From Ooceraea biroi (Eukaryota; Arthropoda; Insecta; Hymenoptera; Formicidae): DNA of 64,000 bases. A program made the position numbers and the translations under genes. The notes under the pieces were generated by a model. That model was not told the DNA's origin, did no database searches, and saw only the letters and a list, made by a program, of their open reading frames with translations. The stretch spans positions 14,012,001 to 14,076,000 of the forward strand of contig NC_039510.1 of the NCBI RefSeq assembly GCF_003672135.1, in the 5' to 3' direction. Of the stretch, positions 61,578-64,000 are shown piece by piece (the first letter of the stretch is position 1; each line of letters begins with the position of its first letter).

Positions 61578-63716
61578 TACTTAAATAATTTATGTCACAT
61601 TATTACATTTCTGAGATATTTTTTATGTTTCATGACAGTTTCTATATTAAATATACTAAATAATAAATCGAGTTATTTTTCATATAAAAATTCATTAAAG
61701 TAACATTTGGGAAATATTCTGCGACTTTCTTACATTAATCAGTAGCCATTATTCTATTCGATTATATAATTTAGAGAAAATAGCATTCCGAGAATATAAA
61801 ATTTTTATAGAAGCTAATATTTCCAAGTCGATGGCAAACAATTGAAAGAAGTAGTAAATAAGTTCTGGTAGCATTTTCTAATCCAGGGGCTGATATCGGC
61901 ACAAGGGCTGACGCGTGAGACGAGATCGATGATTGAGAGAGTAGCTAGGTGCTCGGAGCGAGAACCGACTGATTTAGACATGAGTCACGCGACGGTCAGG
62001 TGCTCGAAACGCGTCGATGGACGGCGAGGCGTGATATTCCCCAATTTCCATGTAAGAGAGAAAGAAAGAGAGACGATAGTCATCTCGTGTGGGCTCGCTC
62101 GTTCTGGATCGACGATGATCCTGCGGCGAGTCAGGACCGAACATACCAGCTAGGACATCAGCCTCTGCGTCGCTCCGAAAATCGTTGCGACCGGTATTAG
62201 ACGGGATTCCGCGTAGGCGTGGATACATCTTTGTTTGGTTCATTGTAAAATCCGAGCGATTTCTTCCTGCATGTATATAGTACGATAATCTGCTTTATCT
62301 CCACTGTTTCTTAGGGATTAGGATACTCTCGGCCACCGGGCAAGAATCTGCTTCTTGCTTTCGTTATCCTTGAAGGAGGTTTATGGCACTCACTTAAAGA
62401 TCGTCACCGCAAATGATTAAAATGGACATATAATAAATTCATACAGGCGAATTTGGTTATTAGCTAATTATTTGATTAGAGCATGCTAGAGGTAATAGAG
62501 AAGTGATTGCACGCAAACCATTAATCTATAACAAATATTAATCGCGATCGTAATGATGTAAGAAAACAATTTCTACTTCCATTCCTAGCGATAAACATCG
62601 CATTCGCTTTTAATACGTGACAGTATCGAGTTTAAATATGCAGATTCGTTCTATATCCTTACGACATCGTTCGGCTCCCTTCTTTTCTGCGAATCCAATC
62701 ACCCCTGTGTGATTATCGAGTTTTTGAGACACTCCCCGCTTCGTGACATCGATAGGGGCGACATAATAATTCAATATTCATGCTTATTGTTAGAATTCTA
62801 AGCCAGGTGACGCTCAATAAAGATGCGAAGCCTATCGCGCGATATCTAAATTGAAAGCCCGCGGCAGGGATCGGAGGCAGCGGGGTCCGAGTCGCGGCAT
62901 TAGCGACACTATTGAATTATTCTGCGAGCCCCGCGACGACGATGGAGAACCGGTCGTGCCGTGGCACAATGCGCCACGTAGACACGAAACGAGACCGGGC
63001 GACCGACGAAATAAGAAGCCAGGGGGACCGAAGGGAACGACTAGCCACCCTAGCCGCGTCGTTCACGCACGGCTGCACGAGATGCGGCTGGATCGCGGCG
63101 CTGACGCGAATATAATGAGCCGCGGTAGCAATTTGGAGGTTGGCGAGGGGGCACGGCCGACATAAGCCTTGGATGTGAACGGACCACCGGGTTGACGATT
63201 ATCTCTGTAAAAGAGCCACCTGTGTCCACTGACAGAAGCGTGAGGTGTATACTATACGCCCGGCCACCATTAGAACTTTATTTGCGGTCACTCTGGAACG
63301 AGGCGAGCGACGTGACTAACCATTTGTATCCCGCGATCCTTCACTTCACAGCTGGGCGATCTAAAGTCCGCCGATGCGATGACTTTAGATCGTATTTAAA
63401 TTCGCGTTTAACGTATCGATTACGAAAATGTCAATCTCTGAAACTGCGAAGAAAGGTACTCTGTTTTCAAGAGAAATTTTCCTGATAATTTATCTGCGTC
63501 CTTATAAAACTTTCTTTCTCCTCGCCTCAAAAATCAAATTAAGTACATCAAGATATTCCCATTTTTTGTAAATATTTTTATCAGTAAAAAAAGTTATAAT
63601 CATGTATCAGTGATTTCGATAAATACACTTTTTTAATTAATACGACATAGAAGTTGCCCAGCCGTGAAATTTCTACCAAATCGCGATCAGATCTTTTCTG
63701 AGAGAGAGAATTCTAT
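61578..63716. other. Non-coding region
   Basis: AT-rich to 61850 and a CpG-rich block at 62830-63170. No supported exon. Confidence 0.4.
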
Positions 63717-63911
63717 TTATTCGTAGATTAATCTTCGCTGAGAGGCATTCTGTTCGCGAAGTGGATTCGGATCCCCGTCGCGATGGTGGTCTCGGCTTCT
63801 GGTGGCATAGGTGTGGCCGTGGTGTCCCATCGGTCCCTCCGGCGGCTTCGTTCTCCAGAGCAACCCCCTCTGTCGGCCGCCTCCCCTCGGGAGCTCATTT
63901 ATAACGCTCAC
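63717..63911 (-). CDS. Possible terminal exon of an unidentified gene
   Basis: On the - strand a good acceptor (TTTGTGTTTCCCAG) is followed by 64 codons and a TAA stop at 63717-63719. The product is polar and basic: VSVINELPRGGGRQRGLLWR near the start, HHGHTYATRSRDHHRDGDP in the middle. It could be the last exon of a gene whose other exons lie beyond 64000. No family was recognised. The other strand is also partly open. Confidence 0.35.
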   Translation of the reverse strand: MSVINELPRGGGRQRGLLWRTKPPEGPMGHHGHTYATRSRDHHRDGDPNPLREQNASQRRLIYE

Positions 63912-64000
63912 CTGGGAAACACAAAGGGACTTCTTTCATCCTCGCGCTTTAATGTTTTCTCTCCCCGAGTCGCCGCGGCGCGTTGTCCTTTTTACACGTT

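Noticed and set aside
1..64000. CRISPR arrays, operons or bacterial regulatory sites
   Set aside because: The window is clearly a metazoan nuclear genome with spliced genes; no such structures are present.
1..64000. tRNA, rRNA or known microRNA genes
   Set aside because: I saw no tRNA-like cloverleaf with A and B boxes and no familiar insect microRNA sequence by eye; a covariance-model scan would be needed to exclude them.

Overview
This is a eukaryotic window from an arthropod genome, most likely an insect and probably a hymenopteran such as an ant. The taxon is inferred from intron-rich genes with short GT-AG introns, insect-type protein families, mariner-type transposons and many CpG-rich patches; no diagnostic marker fixes the species. 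Exons were assembled by hand from reading frame, splice consensus and intron phase. The coding lengths of the three fully traced genes or gene parts (channel, TTC39 protein, nucleotidase) are exact multiples of three, which supports the models.

1-24 kb is gene dense. On the + strand, 1748-10393 holds 17 exons (1580 codons) of a T-type (Cav3) calcium channel alpha-1 subunit: end of domain II, domains III and IV, and a long low-complexity tail with the stop codon. Its 5' half lies before the window. Three genes on the - strand follow: a SUN-domain nuclear-envelope protein (13926-16118), a TTC39-type tetratricopeptide protein (17055-20778, 611 codons) and a CANT1/apyrase-type calcium-activated nucleotidase (22610-24040, 394 codons). 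The channel and the SUN gene converge tail to tail.

24-64 kb is mostly non-coding and rich in mobile DNA. The only recognisable coding block is a + strand EF-hand-like module resembling the N-terminus of rhomboid-related proteases (31574-32323); no rhomboid domain was found downstream. There are two defective mariner copies (24795-26020 and 55326-56582), a nearly complete IS630/Tc1/mariner element whose transposase has DD41D spacing and one nonsense codon (58596-60168), an internally deleted copy of it (51953-52713), three further palindromic elements that share only the terminal CAGGGTG and a TA target site with it (8313-9191, 28425-28776, 49600-50195), a long palindrome flanked by TTAA (35745-36463), and a nuclear copy of mitochondrial cytochrome b (about 37466-37911). 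A possible - strand terminal exon lies at 63717-63911.

The main discovery-type signal is the set of CAGGGTG/TA elements. One of them, at 49600-50195, keeps the start of a second, diverged transposase related to the DD41D one, so the small palindromic elements look like non-autonomous derivatives of several sister transposon lineages.
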